Position numbers and translations under genes: made by a program. Of a DNA stretch of 64,000 bases, positions 32,601-45,298 are shown one piece after another; the first letter of the stretch is position 1, and each line of letters opens with the position of its first letter. The DNA comes from Archivesica marissinica (taxonomy: Eukaryota > Mollusca > Bivalvia > Venerida > Vesicomyidae), in the NCBI GenBank assembly GCA_014843695.1, contig CM026400.1, forward strand, positions 32,431,500-32,495,499, in the 5' to 3' direction. Below the pieces are notes generated by a model. The model saw only the letters and a program-made list of their open reading frames with translations, did no database searches and was not told where the DNA came from.

Positions 32601-35600
32601 CCTTCAATGTAGACCCTAAATCCATTACACCTTCAATGTAAACCCTAAATCCATTACACCTTCAATGTAGACCCTAAATCCATTACACCTTCAATGTAAA
32701 CCCTAAATCCATTACACCTTCAATGTAGACCCTAAATCCATTACACCTTCAATGTAGACCCTAAATCCATTACACCTTCAATGTAAACCCTAAATCCATT
32801 ACACCTTCAATGTAACCCTAAATCCATTACACCTTCAATGTAAACCCTAAATCCATTACACCTTCAATGTAAACCCTAAATCCATTACACCTTCAATGTA
32901 AACCCTAAATCCATTACACCTTCAATGTAGACCCTAAATCCATTACACCTTCAATGTAAACCCTAAATCCATTACACCTTCAATGTAACCCTAAATCCAT
33001 TACACCTTCAATGTAAACCCTAAATCCATTACACCTTCAATGTAAACCCTAAATCCATTACACCTTCAATGTAGACCCTAAATCCATTACACCTTCAATG
33101 TAGACCCTAAATCCATTACACCTTCAATGTAGACCCTAAATCCATTACACCTTCAATGTAAACCCTAAATCCATTACACCTTCAATGTAGACCCTAAATC
33201 CATTACACCTTCAATGTAAACCCTAAATCCATTACACCTTCAATGTAAACCCTAAATCCATTACACCTTCAATGTAAACCCTAAATCCATTACACCTTCA
33301 ATGTAAACCCTAAATCCATTACACCTTCAATGTAAACCCTAAATCCATTACACCTTCAATGTAAACCCTAAATCCATTACACCTTCAATGTAGACCCTAA
33401 ATCCATTACACCTTCAATGTAGACCCTAAATCCATTACACCTTCAATGTAGACCCTAAATCCATTACACATTCAATGTAGACCCTAAATCCATTACACCT
33501 TCAATGTAAACCCTAAATCCATTACACATTCAATGTAGACCCTAAATCCATTACACCTTCAATGTAGACCTTAAATCCATTACACCTTCAATGTAGACCC
33601 TAAATCCATTACACCTTCAATGTAAACCCTAAATCCATTACACCTTCAATGTAGACCCTAAATCCATTACACCTTCAATGTAGACCCTAAATCCATTACA
33701 CCTTCAATGTAGACCCTAAATCCATTACACCTTCAATGTAAACCCTAAATCCATTACACCTTCAATGTAAACCATAAATCCATTACACCTTCAATGTAGA
33801 CCCTAAATCCATTACACCTTCAATGCAGACCCTAAATCCATTACACCTTCAATATAGACCATAAATCCATTACACCTTCAATGTAGACCATAAATCCATT
33901 ACACCTTCAATGTAGACCCTAACTCCATTACACCTTCAATGTAGACCCTAAATCCATTACACCTTCAATGTAGACCCTAAATCCATTACACCTTCAATGT
34001 AGACCCTAAATCCATTACACCTTCAATGTAGACCCTAAATCCATTACACCTTCAATGTAGACCCTAAATCCATTACACCTTCAATGTAGACCCTAAATCC
34101 ATTACACCTTCAATGTAGACCCTAAATCCATTACACCTTCAATGTAGACCCTAAATCCATTACACCTTCAATGTAAACCCTAAATCCATTACACCTTCAA
34201 TGTAGACCCTAAATCCATTACACCTTCAATATAGACCCTAAATCCATTACACCTTCAATATAGACCCTAAATCCATTACACCTTCAATGTAAACCCTAAA
34301 TCCATTACACCTTCAATGTAGACCCTAAATCCATTACACCTTCAATGTAGACCCTAACTCCATTACACCTTCAATGTAGACCCTAAATCCATTACACCTT
34401 CAATGTAAACCCTAAATCCATTACACCTTCAATGTAGACCGTAAATCCATTACACCTTCAATGTAAACCGTAAATCCATTACACCTTCAATGTAGACCGT
34501 AAATCCATTACACCTTCAATGTAGACCCTAAATCCATTACAGCTTCAATGTAGACCCTAAATCCATTACATCTTCAATGTAGACCATAAATCCATTACAC
34601 CTTCAATGTAGACGCTAAATCCATTACAGCTTCAATGTAGACCCTAAATCCATTACACCTTCAATGTAGACCCTAAATCCATTACACCTTCAATGTAGAC
34701 CCTAAATCCATTACACCTTCAATGTAGACCCTAAATCCATTACACCTTCAATATAGACCCTAAATCCATTACACCTTCAATGTAGACCGTAAATCCATTA
34801 CACCTTCAATATAGACCCTAAATCCATTACACCTTCAATGTAAACCGTAAATCCATTACACCTTCAATATAGACCCTAAATCCATTACACCTTCAATGTA
34901 AACCGTAAATCCATTACACCTTCAATATAGACCCTAAATCCATTACACCTTCAATGTAGACCCTAAATCCATTACACCTTCAATGTAGACCGTAAATCCA
35001 TTACACCTTCAATATAGACCCTAAATCCATTACACCTTCAATGTAGACCGTAAATCCATTACACCTTCAATATAGACCCTAAATCCATTACACCTTCAAT
35101 GTAGACCCTAAATCCATTACAGCTTCAATGTAGACCCTAAATCCATTACATCTTCAATGTAGACCATAAATCCATTACACCTTCAATGTAGACCCTAAAT
35201 CCATTACAGCTTCAATGTAGACCCTAAATCCATTACACCTTCAATGTAGACCCTAAATCCATTACACCTTCAATGCAGACCCTAACTCCATTACATCTTC
35301 AATGTAGACCCTAAATCCATTACACCTTCAATGTAGACCCTAAATCCATTACACCTTCAATGTAAACCGTAAATCCATTACACCTTCAATGTAGACCCTA
35401 AATCCATTACACCTTCAATGCAGACCCTAAATCCATTACACCTTCAATGTAGACCCTAAATCCATTACACCTTCAATGTAGACCCTAAATCCATTACACC
35501 TTCAATATAGACCATAAATCCATTACACCTTCAATGTAGACCATAAATCCATTACACCTTCAATGTAGACCCTAACTCCATTACACCTTCAATGTAGACC

Positions 35601-36835
35601 CTAAATCCATTACACCTTCAATGTAGACCCTAAATTCATTACACCTTCAATGTAGACCCTAAATCCATTACACCTTCAATGTAGACCCTAAATCCATTAC
35701 ACCTTCAATGTAAACCCTAAATCCATTACACCTTCAATGTAGACCCTAAATCCATTACACCTTCAATATAGACCCTAAATCCATTACACCTTCAATATAG
35801 ACCCTAAATCCATTACACCTTCAATGTAAACCCTAAATCCATTACACCTTCAATGTAGACCCTAAATCCATTACACCTTCAATGTAGACCGTAAATCCAT
35901 TACACCGTCAATATAGACCCTAAATCCATTACACCTTCAATGTAGACCGTAAATCCATTACACCTTCAATATAGACCCTACATCCATTACACCTTCAATG
36001 TAGACCCTAAATCCATTACAGCTTCAATGTAGACCCTAAATCCATTACATCTTCAATTTAGACCATAAATCCATTACACCTTCAATGTAGACCCTAAATC
36101 CATTACAGCTTCAATGTAGACCCTAAATCCATTACACCTTCAATGTAGACCCTAAATCCATTACACCTTCAATGCAGACCCTAACTCCATTACACCTTCA
36201 ATGTAGACCCTAAATCCATTACACCTTCAATGTAGACCCTAAATCCATTACACCTTCAATGTAGACCATAAATCCATTACACCTTCAATGTAGACCCTAA
36301 ATCCATTACACCTTCAATGTAAACCCTAAATCCATTACACCTTCAATGTAGACCCTAAATCCATTACACCTTCAATGTAGACCCTAAATCCATTACACCT
36401 TCAATGTAAACCCTAAATCCATTACACCTTCAATGTAGACCCTAAATCCATTACACCTTCAATGTAAACCCTAAATCCATTACACCTTCAATGTAAACCC
36501 TAAATCCATTACAGCTTCAATGTAAACCGTAAATCCATTACACCTTCAATGTAGACCGTAAATCCATTACACCTTCAATGTAAACCCTAAATCCATTACA
36601 CCTTCAATCTAAACCCTAAATCCATTACACCTTCAATGTAGACCCTAAATCCATTACACCTTCAATGTAAACCATAAATCCATTACACCTTCAATGTAAA
36701 CCGTAAATCCATTACACCTTCAATGTAAACCGTAAATCCATTACACCTTCAATGTAAACCGTAAATCCATTACACCTTCAATCTAAACCGTAAATCCATT
36801 ACACCTTCAATCTAAACCGTAAATCCATTACACCC
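29695..36835. repeat. 7.1-kb array of 29-bp units (contains assembly gap)
   Basis: The unit is TAAATCCATTACACCTTCAA + TGTAGACCC. Two main subtypes (TGTAGACC and TGTAAACC) and rarer ones (CCGTAA, CCATAA, AATATAGACC, CAGCTTC, CATCTTC, AATGCAG) are interspersed. About 210 units are sequenced, plus the gap. Rare variants CAGCTTC...CATCTTC...CAGCTTC recur with the same internal spacing of 87 bp at 34541, 35121 and 36020. This reveals block duplications of 20 units (580 bp) and 31 units (899 bp). Confidence 0.97.
31311..32310. other. Assembly gap of exactly 1,000 N
   Basis: A run of N flanked on both sides by the same 29-bp repeat. The round number indicates a placeholder, so the real array length is unknown. 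Translated frames through it are meaningless. Confidence 0.99.
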
Positions 36836-37440
36836 AAATGTTTTCCATTGTACATGAATTTAAAAATGATACACATAATAAGATAATTCACATAGAAAGC
36901 TGATCATACCTAAACATACTAACATTTAATGTACACTCAATATAGATGATACAAAATTCAAAACCTAAAATAATTCATACACAAAGGTTATATTCAATTT
37001 CACATTTTTAACTCCTCAGTTTTCAGTGCTACTCCTATAATATCACCGCAGGAGGTCAGCCGGGCTGCCATAACACCAGGAGAAAAACGTCACTTATATC
37101 TCAAATACACAAATGAAGGATTTGATACCTTTAACACATCTGAAATCACCCATGGTCAAGTGTCATCCATAGATGTATACATCAAACCCTGGTCATTAAA
37201 CTGCAACATAAATCAATCAGCGGGTCTTTACTCGGCTAATCAAGGGGAAAATGTTCAACCACTGACTGACCAATTTTCTTTTATATTGATAAAATAAATT
37301 CAATAAACGATGTTCGTGCATCCTGTCTACATCTTTGTTTGCTCGTTTGTGTTTAGGACTTATTAGCCACATCACCAGCTAAGGTCAATAAAGAGACTTG
37401 CAGGCATGCTGGGAAAAATAAAGGCTATTAATAATTAACA
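36836..37440. other. Unique AT-rich stretch
   Basis: No gene, exon or repeat recognised. Confidence 0.4.
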
Positions 37441-37451
37441 TGGAAATATGT

Positions 37452-37566
37452 CATGGAATTTTGCTCCGACACAATTCTAATGAAGTTGCACGACATATTT
37501 GACTGTTATTTTGCTCCGACACAATTCTAATGAAGTTGCACGACATATTTGACTGTTATTTTCACC
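37452..37566. repeat. 60-bp direct duplication
   Basis: TTTTGCTCCGACACAATTCT and the following GCACGACATATTTGACTG occur twice, exactly 60 bp apart. Confidence 0.9.
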
Positions 37567-37581
37567 GCTAGCGAGCAAAGA

Positions 37582-37819
37582 GTTAACCCTTCACAGCCAA
37601 GCCAGACTAAAATCGCGTCTACAAACAGCATAGAGCCAGATCAGATGGCACAGAATGTGCATAGAACGCTGATCAGCCTCTATGCTGTTTGCTATTCGGA
37701 TAGTCGAGTTGAAACACTTGTCTGAATAGCAAACAACATAGATTCTGATCAGACTCGGTTGATCTGGATCTATGTTGTTTGCACATTCCATCCAATTTAT
37801 TCGACGGGTCAAAGGTTAA
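37582..37819. mobile_element. M2 TTAA MITE
   Basis: Starts TTAACCCTTCACAGCCAAGC and ends GGGTCAAAGGTTAA. Both internal hairpins are present (CATAGAGCCAGATCAG with CTGATCAGCCTCTATG; AACATAGATTCTGATCAG with GATCTGGATCTATGTT). Confidence 0.85.
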
Positions 37820-37888
37820 GTTGGGGTGAAATGTAGATGCCGAAAAATGGTTAGTGCATGTACCCATCAAATGAGATAATCAATAGTT

Positions 37889-38155
37889 ATGTTATGTTAT
37901 ATTTCGGGTTTTACGCCTGCATCAGCACCATTTTGGGCTATATCGCCGGCGGGCAGTTTACCTAACAACACCTTTCCTGGGCAGGCTCCAGCGGTTAACC
38001 AGTACTTGGATGCACCAACCTCCGTAAGAAACTGCCAACTTTTTCAGATAAATGAGACACGGCCTGAGCGGGGCTCGAACCCGTGACCATCAGTGATGAT
38101 AGGTTACAGTGGTATACAAGTCAGCGACCTTACCCACTCGATCACAGAGGAGGAC
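37889..38155 (-). repeat. S3 tRNA-derived SINE copy
   Basis: Full-length, with GGGTTTTACGCCTGCATCAG, GGCTATATCGCCGGCGGGCA, GGGGCTCGAACCCGTGACCA and a slightly decayed A-box end (CGATCACAGAGG). Confidence 0.87.
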
Positions 38156-38566
38156 TTTGCAAATGTTGGTCAAATCCTGATATTTTAGCACCATTGGCTG
38201 TTCCCAATTTGAATAAAATTGAACTAATTATAGTCAATCGCATATACATTGTAAATACGCCATTATTTGCTTTTCCACTTATCACAGTTACAAAATCTGT
38301 TAAGTAAACTTAATTTCACAAATGGCTTCAAGGCCCTCTTGTAAATCCTACTGCAGGAATGTAATTGAAATATAGGACCAGAAAATTAGGAATTATTAAT
38401 TATTTATTTAAACTTGATTGATACCTTTGATCCAAACTTCAAACTTATGTGATTGAAGTTTCCAGAAACCAATGACAATCAGTATGGGGCAAGCTATTTC
38501 TGTACCCACAGGCAGCCCGAGCCCGAACATGCCAATTTTATAAAAGAAATGGGAGGTCAATTTAAC
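38156..38566. other. Unique AT-rich stretch
   Basis: Nothing recognised. Confidence 0.4.
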
Positions 38567-38793
38567 TCAACCCATTCAACACCAAGTTTAACTGACATGG
38601 ACTGGTCCATGATATTCTTAGACAAATAAATTAATAAGAAAATTACTTTTGGATCAGTTCATTTATCAAAATGGGTAATTTTGTCTAAAAATAGTAATAC
38701 TACTGGCAACAAGTGCAGATCCTGATGAGACGGCTCACTGGATCTGCACATTTTGTAAGCCAATTTAGAGGTCTGTGGTGTTGAAAGTGTTAA
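38567..38793 (-). mobile_element. M1 MITE
   Basis: Ends TCAACCCATTCAACACCAAG (TTAA mutated to TCAA) and GTGGTGTTGAAAGTGTTAA. The hairpin loop is partly deleted. Confidence 0.8.
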
Positions 38794-38850
38794 CAGTCCA
38801 TGGTCTAATAGTATGAAATAGATTTACTTTTTAATTTTTTTAAATTTTTA

Positions 38851-39043
38851 TTATACAAATTTATTTTAGCTCGATTCTTTCAATTTATATTAATCACTCT
38901 CGAGACCTCATTCCTGATGGAATCCATCACCATGAAGGAGAGAGAAGAGGCAATGTGGAATTTAAATGCCTTGCCTAAGGACACAATCGTAACGGCACCA
39001 GCGGGGCTCGAACTCCGGACCTTTCGCACCTGAAGTGAACGCT
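38851..39043 (-). repeat. S1 SINE copy, head truncated
   Basis: ATACAAATTTATTTTAGCTC, CTCGAGACCTCATTCCTGAT, GGGGCTCGAACTCCGGACC and TTTCGCACCTGAAGTGAACG, ending before the A box. Confidence 0.83.
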
Positions 39044-39399
39044 GATGTCCATTGTCATATAGCTTATCCAGACAAAGTACAGACAACATTCTTAGGATTT
39101 TTTCTAAGAGCGGAATGGCAGTACACGCTTCCCTGCCCTTTTGCTCATTAGCCCCGCCCTCTTGTCTTTATAAAAAAAATGAATAGAAGCCTCAACAGGT
39201 GCCTTCGGTAGGGCAGACGTATATAACATAGAACTCGTCCATCCCTTTTCACCGATATGTACAGCCTTACTGCCTCTTTGATCAATGAAAGTAATTAAGC
39301 AACATTTTCTAGGGGTTAACCCCAAAATAACCCCTCCGGCACCCTATCGCACCTCAAAATGCACCCTGCCTCTTTTCTGACCCACCCTGCCCTCGTTGG
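39044..39399. other. Unique stretch without recognised features
   Basis: A 73-codon minus-strand frame resembles no protein I know. Confidence 0.35.
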
Positions 39400-39573
39400 A
39401 TGAAAGCGTATATGTCTTCCTTCATGTTGGAGGAAACCAGAGTACCCAGAGAGAACCGACTTGTCCTATTTCGCTACCAACGTACCATCTCGCATATTTC
39501 CTGATCGGTGAATCGAACCTGGATTGAATTAGTGAGCAGTGAGAGTGCTATGGCCTCTGTGCTAATTGGACAG
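39400..39573 (-). repeat. S5 SINE-like copy, diverged
   Basis: GTTGGAGGAAACCAGAGTAC, ACTTGTCCTATTTCGCTACC, CGTACCATCTCGCATATTTC and GTGAATCGAACCTGGATTG (B box on minus). Confidence 0.65.
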
Positions 39574-39808
39574 CCATGTAAAATGGAGTTATGATTCATT
39601 TCTGGGCTAGGAATCCAACCCCAAATCCAGAATGAGATCAATTAAACTAGTTTTGACAATGACAATTGTATTGTAGGCAATTATCACGACTTCAATCTGA
39701 CAGCCGGTTGGTTCACAAGCCAGCAACCATCACGATAAAAATTGACAAGGACTAATTCATAGCCAAACAGTCGCTATGATAAATACCACAGGTGTTTGAA
39801 TTAATGTC

Positions 39809-39990
39809 TTAACCCTTTGCACGCTAGCGGCAGATAAAAATCACTTTTGCAAACAGCACAAAGAGCCAGATCAGACGGGACGGCACAGAACGTCTGATCA
39901 GTCTCTATGCTGTTTGCTATTCGGATAGTGGAGTTAAAACACTTGGCTGAAAAGCAAACAACATAGATCCTGATCAGATGCGGCATTACG
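39809..39990. mobile_element. M2a MITE, right end missing
   Basis: Starts TTAACCCTTTGCACGCTAGC then GGCAGATAAAAATCACTTTT. Breaks off after CAGATGCGGCATTACG. Confidence 0.8.
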
Positions 39991-40578
39991 ATTTAAGTTA
40001 TACGTGCACCTGCATACTATGGTGATACATATTTCTTTGCAGTTTCCTGATATTCTATGAACTGGTTACTTATTAAGGCAAAATTATTGATTTTTTAACC
40101 AATTCAAGGGCAATAACTCTGGTATCGTGGATCACACTTGCAGGACAATACCGCACAATGGTGATCTAATTTTATTTTAAATCGAGTTTCATGAAATTAC
40201 ACACATTTGTTTCAGAGATCTGTCTCCGGACGGAAATACAGACAGACACACGGACAAACGGGCAACGCCAAACCAATATCGGATTGTCGGGGGATAATAA
40301 AATTTACACTTTTTTTTAGAATGATTGTGTCAAGTGTTAAGTGGCCAAATTTCAGGCACCTGTGGACAAAATTGGACAGGGATCGGTTCACGCCCAAGTG
40401 GCCATCTTGATAAACTGTGGGACAAAAAACCAAACCGACAAGTGTTCCACCAACTAGAAAATAGTCATTTATAGCACAATATACGTGACTGGGTTATTTT
40501 GTTTTCAAGGGTTATTTTGTTTTACAAAAACATATACTATTTATGCTATATCTTGGAAACCGGACATAGGAGTTCAGT
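39991..40578. other. Unique stretch, possibly an old coding remnant
   Basis: Less AT-rich than neighbours around 40200-40440 and open on both strands for about 70 codons, but nothing recognisable. Confidence 0.3.
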
Positions 40579-41509
40579 ATAACCCTTTCAACACCACAGG
40601 CCTCTAAATAGGCTTACAAAAAGTGTAGATCCAGATGAGCCGGCTCATGATGAGCCGTCTCATCAGGATCTGCACTTTTTTGCCAGTAATAATTATTACT
40701 ATTTTTAGATAAAATTACCCATTTTGATAAATGAACAGGTAATTTTCTTATTAATTTATTGCTCTAAAAATATCATGCACCAGTCCATGTGAGTTACTTG
40801 GTGCTGAATGGGTTAAATATCATGCACCAGTCCATGTCACTTACTTGGTGCTGAATGGGTTAAATATCATGCACCAGTCCATGTCACTTACTTGGTGCTG
40901 AATGGGTTAAATATCATGCACCAGTCCATGTCACTTACTTGGTGCTGAATGGATTAATATCATGCACCAGTCCATGTCACTTACTTGGTGCTGAATGGGT
41001 TAATATCATGCACCAGTCCATGTCACTTACTTGGTGCTGAATGGGTTAATATCATGCACCAGTCCATGTCACTTACTTGGTGCTGAATGGGTTAATATCA
41101 TGCACCAGTCCATGTCACTTACTTGGTGCTGAATGGGTTAATATCATGCACCAGTCCATGTGAGTTACTTGGTGCTGAATGGGTTAATATCATGCACCAG
41201 TCCATGTGAGTTACTTGGTGCTGAATGGGTTAATATCATACACCAGTCCATGTGAGTTACTTGGTGCTGAATGGGTTAATATCATGCACCAGTCCATGTG
41301 AGTTACTTGGTGCTGAATGGGTTAATATCATGCACCAGTCCATGTGAGTTACTTGGTGCTGAATGGGTTAATATCATGCACCAGTCCATGTGAGTTACTT
41401 GGTGCTGAATGGGTTAATATCATGCACCAGTCCATGTGAGTTACTTGGTGCTGAATGGGTTAATATCATGCACCAGTCCATGTGAGTTACTTGGTGCTGA
41501 ATGGGTTAA
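40579..41509 (+). mobile_element. M1 MITE with amplified right end (second locus)
   Basis: Starts TATAACCCTTTCAACACCAC and ends TGGTGCTGAATGGGTTAA. The core with AGATGAGCCGGCTCATGATG lies at 40579-40770, and the rest is the tandemly repeated terminus. Confidence 0.87.
40770..41509. repeat. 46-bp array made from M1 right end (second locus)
   Basis: About 16 copies of ATCATGCACCAGTCCATGT(G/C)A + CTTACTTGGTGCTGAATGGG + TTAAT. All have GGTGCTG where the 10229 array has GGTGTTG, so the two arrays arose separately. Units with GTCACTT form a middle block between units with GTGAGTT. Confidence 0.93.
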
Positions 41510-41536
41510 TGGATGGGTTGGTTTGCGTGAGCTTAC

Positions 41537-41655
41537 CGAGCATACTCGCCTATAAGACGATCTCGCCTGTAAGACAACCCCCAGCCCCTTACTTTGGTCC
41601 TGAAATCTGTGGGTTTGGCATGCACTCGCATATAAGACAAGACAGGTTGATAAAA
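41537..41655. repeat. TATAAGACG dispersed repeat
   Basis: CATACTCGCCTATAAGACGA and CACTCGCATATAAGACAAGA match 63035-63090 and 63413-63560. Confidence 0.6.
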
Positions 41656-41837
41656 TGGACACCAGACCATGAAGGAATTGCATGTTTGGTCGGTGCAAGT
41701 TGGAAGAACTTTTCAGTGTTTTCTTTTCTAAAATATAATTATGGATACCAATTTTGGGACAGGAAGCCATTTTGAAAGTCAAAAATAATTTTATGAAGTA
41801 TTTGTCGCATCAGCATCGAATCCCAATTCTAAAATTA

Positions 41838-42577
41838 AGCCTTTCCTAGGTTAATATACTATTATATCTCCATACAAACGAAAGCCATTTAGCTATCATG
41901 ACGTGGATAAGTAGTCGCCATATCTATCCCACCTCCATAGATATTACTGTGACTACATGAGATTCTAGCCTTTATTATGAACATTGGTTTGGCTACTACA
42001 TTGTCAATGTATGTCGTATTGGTAATGGCGTCAAGAGGTGCTTCTATGAGGGAAAGGGTTAATGTATGTCGTATTGGTAATGGCGTCAAGAGGTGCTTCT
42101 ATGAGGGAAAGGGTTAATGTTGGCCTATTGGTAATGGCGTCAAGAGGTGCTTCTATGAGGGAAAGGGTTAATGTTGGCCTATTGGTAATGGCGTCAAGAG
42201 GTGCTTCTATGAGGGAAAGGGTTAATTATGTCGTATTGGTAATGGCATCAAGAGGTGCTTCTATGAGGGAAAGGGTTAATGTATGTCGTATTGGTAATGG
42301 CGTCAAGAGGTATGTGTATTGGTAATGGCTCAAGAGTGCTTCTATGAGGGAAAGGGTTAATGTATGTCGTATTGGTAATGGCGTCAAGAGGTGCTTCTAT
42401 GAGGGAAAGGGTTAATGTATGTCGTATTGGTAATGGCGTCAAGAGGTGCTTCTATGAGGGAAAGGGTTAATGTTGGCCTATTGGTAATGGCGTCAAGAGG
42501 TGCTTCTATGAGGGAAAGGGTTAATGTATGTCGTATTGGTAATGGCGTCAAGAGGTGCTTCTACGAGGGAAAGGGTT
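41838..42577. mobile_element. M3 element (reverse) with amplified end
   Basis: 41838-42060 is a reverse copy of the M3 element at 46798-47155: TATATCTCCATACAAACGAA, AGTCGCCATATCTATCCCAC, GAACATTGGTTTGGCTACTA. Its terminal segment is then tandemly repeated to 42577. Confidence 0.85.
42008..42577. repeat. About 54-bp array made from M3 left end
   Basis: About ten copies of AATGTATGTCGTATTGGTAA + TGGCGTCAAGAGGTGCTTCT + ATGAGGGAAAGGGTT. A subtype with TTGGCCTATTGG alternates with the TATGTCGTATTGG one, and one unit near 42300-42340 is truncated. Confidence 0.92.
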
Positions 42578-42807
42578 TAATAAATTTAAGCTCGATTGCA
42601 AAACAAGTTTTCTACAGCATTAGATTAATTGCTCTCAATACCTGATTCCTGATGGAATCCATCGCCACGAGGGAGAGAGAAGGGGCAATGTGGATCAAAG
42701 TATCTTGGCTAAGGACATTATCGCTGTGGTTCCGACGGGGCTCAAACTCGTAACCTCTCCAATACATTTTTAGGCGAATACGGTCTCTTACACCACAGTG
42801 GCTCCAT
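42577..42807 (-). repeat. S1-related SINE copy
   Basis: AATTTAAGCTCGATTGCAAA, CCATCGCCACGAGGGAGAGA, CGACGGGGCTCAAACTCGTA. On the minus strand the head begins GGAGCCACTGTGGTGTAAGA. Similar to 15176-15400. Confidence 0.75.
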
Positions 42808-43072
42808 CCAATCTCTGACCACCTTGAAGATACCTTGTTTTGCAAATGTCACATGACAACTGTCAGATTTAACATAGTAACGGTTAATTATAAATGTCTC
42901 TACTCCGGTGAAGGCGTGTCATGTATTATGTTATCATATAATTACTTGCCCGGAGACACCGTGTACTGTATAACTTACTTACAGTCACCTTGAGCTCACA
43001 AGTTTAGTGACATGTTTCTTAAACACCTATATTATGCAATTACATCACATCAACTTAATGAGAGACATCGGT

Positions 43073-43740
43073 GAGTTACTGCCCCTGAATACTACATAGT
43101 GTATGTTTTACGTTTATTTATCGTCGCTACCGGTTGCCCACTGTAGAGATTAGTCATTTTAGATTTTTGGAGGATAGTGCATGATACAGACAGAGACCCA
43201 TTCCAGAGTCTCCTCTGGTTCTTTTATGTGCACGGTGTAAAGCACCGACACGAGACCTTGGTTTGAAGTCCCATCTGAAAGACTGTTACTTTTATTAAGA
43301 TCAATCTGGGATCGAACCTGCAATCCCTGGATGTCCATCGTGTTAACCACTGGACTATGTATCTATCTGTGTATACTCCCTAACTGCCCCTGAATACTCC
43401 CTAACAGTATGTAGGACCTCTTAAGCTGTTTCCTTTGTTTTTATCGTTGTTTCCTTTGCACACCATGCTATCTATTTTCTTCGTTTTTCTCATCTTATAA
43501 TTATTATGTTACTATATCTCAACAGATATCTGCAGTTTATCCAATGGGTAAAAGATCTGTAATTTTTTTTTTATCAATTAATTAAAATGATTTGGATAAA
43601 ATCACAAGTATCATAACGCAACATCTGGCTAGGGAACAACTGTAAAAACAAAGGATTCCAAATGAAATGGCTGCTATACATTTATGGATAAATGGGACTT
43701 TATCTGCCAAGGGAGGTAATAGAAAACTCAGCGAGGTCCC
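43073..43740 (-). repeat. D1 dispersed element, split by an S2 SINE
   Basis: GTTACTGCCCCTGAATACT occurs at 43074 and again at about 43380, on either side of the S2 copy at 43104-43370. The remainder (AACAAAGGATTCCAAATGAA, TTATCTGCCAAGGGAGGTAA) matches 19757-20345 in reverse. Confidence 0.75.
43104..43370 (-). repeat. S2 SINE inserted in D1
   Basis: TTTTACGTTTATTTATCGTC to GTTAACCACTGGACTATG. The head is decayed (GGGATCGAACCTGCAATCCC). Confidence 0.85.
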
Positions 43741-44313
43741 TCATTGTCTCTTGAAACTGTCCTAGGAATTTCAAAAAAAGTCCTAGAAAAATGGCGTTAT
43801 TATCTAACTTTACTAAAGCAAAACACATCCAAGAAGCAATCAACGCTACAGATGACAACTGTGTGAGTCATAATTTATATAAAAATATATCCAAAAACAT
43901 ATATTTACAATTGACAATCCTCCATTGTGGATCAACAATCAGCGTTTAGAATATCTGTGACATAAAGTCTTATCTATGCATTAATGACTTCTCCCCAGGA
44001 AAAAATAAAACTTATGATTTATAGGAGAGTGTTTTAGACAAAGCAAACCACTATTAACAATGTAATTGAGGATATTTACAAAGTAATTGAGGATATTGTA
44101 AAACCCATAAAAAAGAGACATATACTTACAAATAATTATTTCATAAAACAGGAACAAATCTTCAAACATTTGCTTCAAATCTAAATAAATTTGAAAAAGT
44201 TGAAAAAGTTGGAAAATGATCAAAATTTGAAATCATTCACTCGGATTTCGGTGCTTGCCTTATTACGCTAAACTAAACATAATTCCGGAAATTAGTTCTT
44301 TGTCTATAAAATA
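43741..44313. other. Unique AT-rich stretch
   Basis: Nothing recognised. An 80-codon minus-strand frame is AT-driven. Confidence 0.35.
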
Positions 44314-44982
44314 ATCCCACCTCCATACATTGTAGATATTACTGGGACTGCCATATCTATCCCACCTCCATAGATATTACTGGGACTGCCATATCTATCC
44401 CACCTCCATATATATTACTGGGACTACCATATCTATCCCACCTCCATAGATATTACTGGGACTGCCATATCTATCCCACCTCCATAGATATTACTGGGAC
44501 TGCCATATCTATCCCACCTCCATAGATATTACTGGGACTACCATATCTATCCCACCTCCATAGATATTACTGGGACTACCATATCTATCCCACCTCCATA
44601 GATATTACTGGGACTACCATATCTATCCCACCTCCATAGATATTACTGGGACTACCATATCTATCTCACCTCCATAGATATTACTGGGACTACCATATCT
44701 ATCCCACCTCCATAGATATTACTGGGACTACATGAGATTCTGGCCTGCATTATGAACATTGGTTTGGCTACTATAGTCAATGTAAGGTTTGTTGTATTGG
44801 TAATGGCGTCAAGAGGTGCTTCTATGAGGGAAAGAGTTAATGTATGTCATATTGGTAATGGCGTCAAGAGGTGCTTCTATGAGGGAAAGGGTTAATGAAC
44901 ATTGGTTTGGCTACTACATTGTCAATGTATGTCATATTGGTAATGGCGTCAAGAGGTGCTTCTATGAGGGAAAGGGTTAACT
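44314..44982. repeat. M3-derived composite: 38-bp array of M3 middle plus three copies of M3 end
   Basis: 44351-44730 holds about ten copies of CCATATCTATCCCACCTCCA + TAGATATTACTGGGACTA, the middle of M3. Then CATGAGATTCTGGCCTGCAT and GAACATTGGTTTGGCTACTA follow, and the end unit GTAATGGCGTCAAGAGGTGC occurs three times up to AAAGGGTTAA at 44982. Confidence 0.92.
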
Positions 44983-45036
44983 ACTGTAAACATCTACAAA
45001 ATTTATCAACACTTAACTTAAAGCCATATTCTTATT

Positions 45037-45254
45037 AGTTTATACAAATTTATTTTAGCTCGATTGCGAAACAAGTTCTTATAACTTATATTAATCACTC
45101 TCGAGACCTCATTCATGATGGAATCCATCGCCACGAGGGAGAGAGAAGAGGCAACGTAGAATTTAAATGCCTTGCGTAACGGCTCCAGCGGGGCTCGAAC
45201 TCCGGACCTTTCGCACCTGAAGCGAACGCGCATACACTGCGCTATCACGACTTA
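45037..45254 (-). repeat. S1 SINE copy
   Basis: TTATACAAATTTATTTTAGC to GCGCTATCACGACTTA. Contains CTCGAACTCCGGACCTTTCG (B box on minus). A short internal deletion removes part of the GGCAAGGCA region. Confidence 0.87.
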
Positions 45255-45298
45255 TGTGACATATTCTTATTCAAAATGACTGCCATAATTAAAGACAT

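Noticed and set aside
29695..36835. Interstitial telomere, because each unit contains CCCTAA
   Set aside because: CCCTAA occurs only once per 29-bp unit and never in tandem, so it is chance within a minisatellite.
41441..41782. Overlapping plus and minus ORFs of 97 and 113 codons
   Set aside because: They start in the M1-derived array and run through the dispersed TATAAGACG repeat. No recognisable protein.
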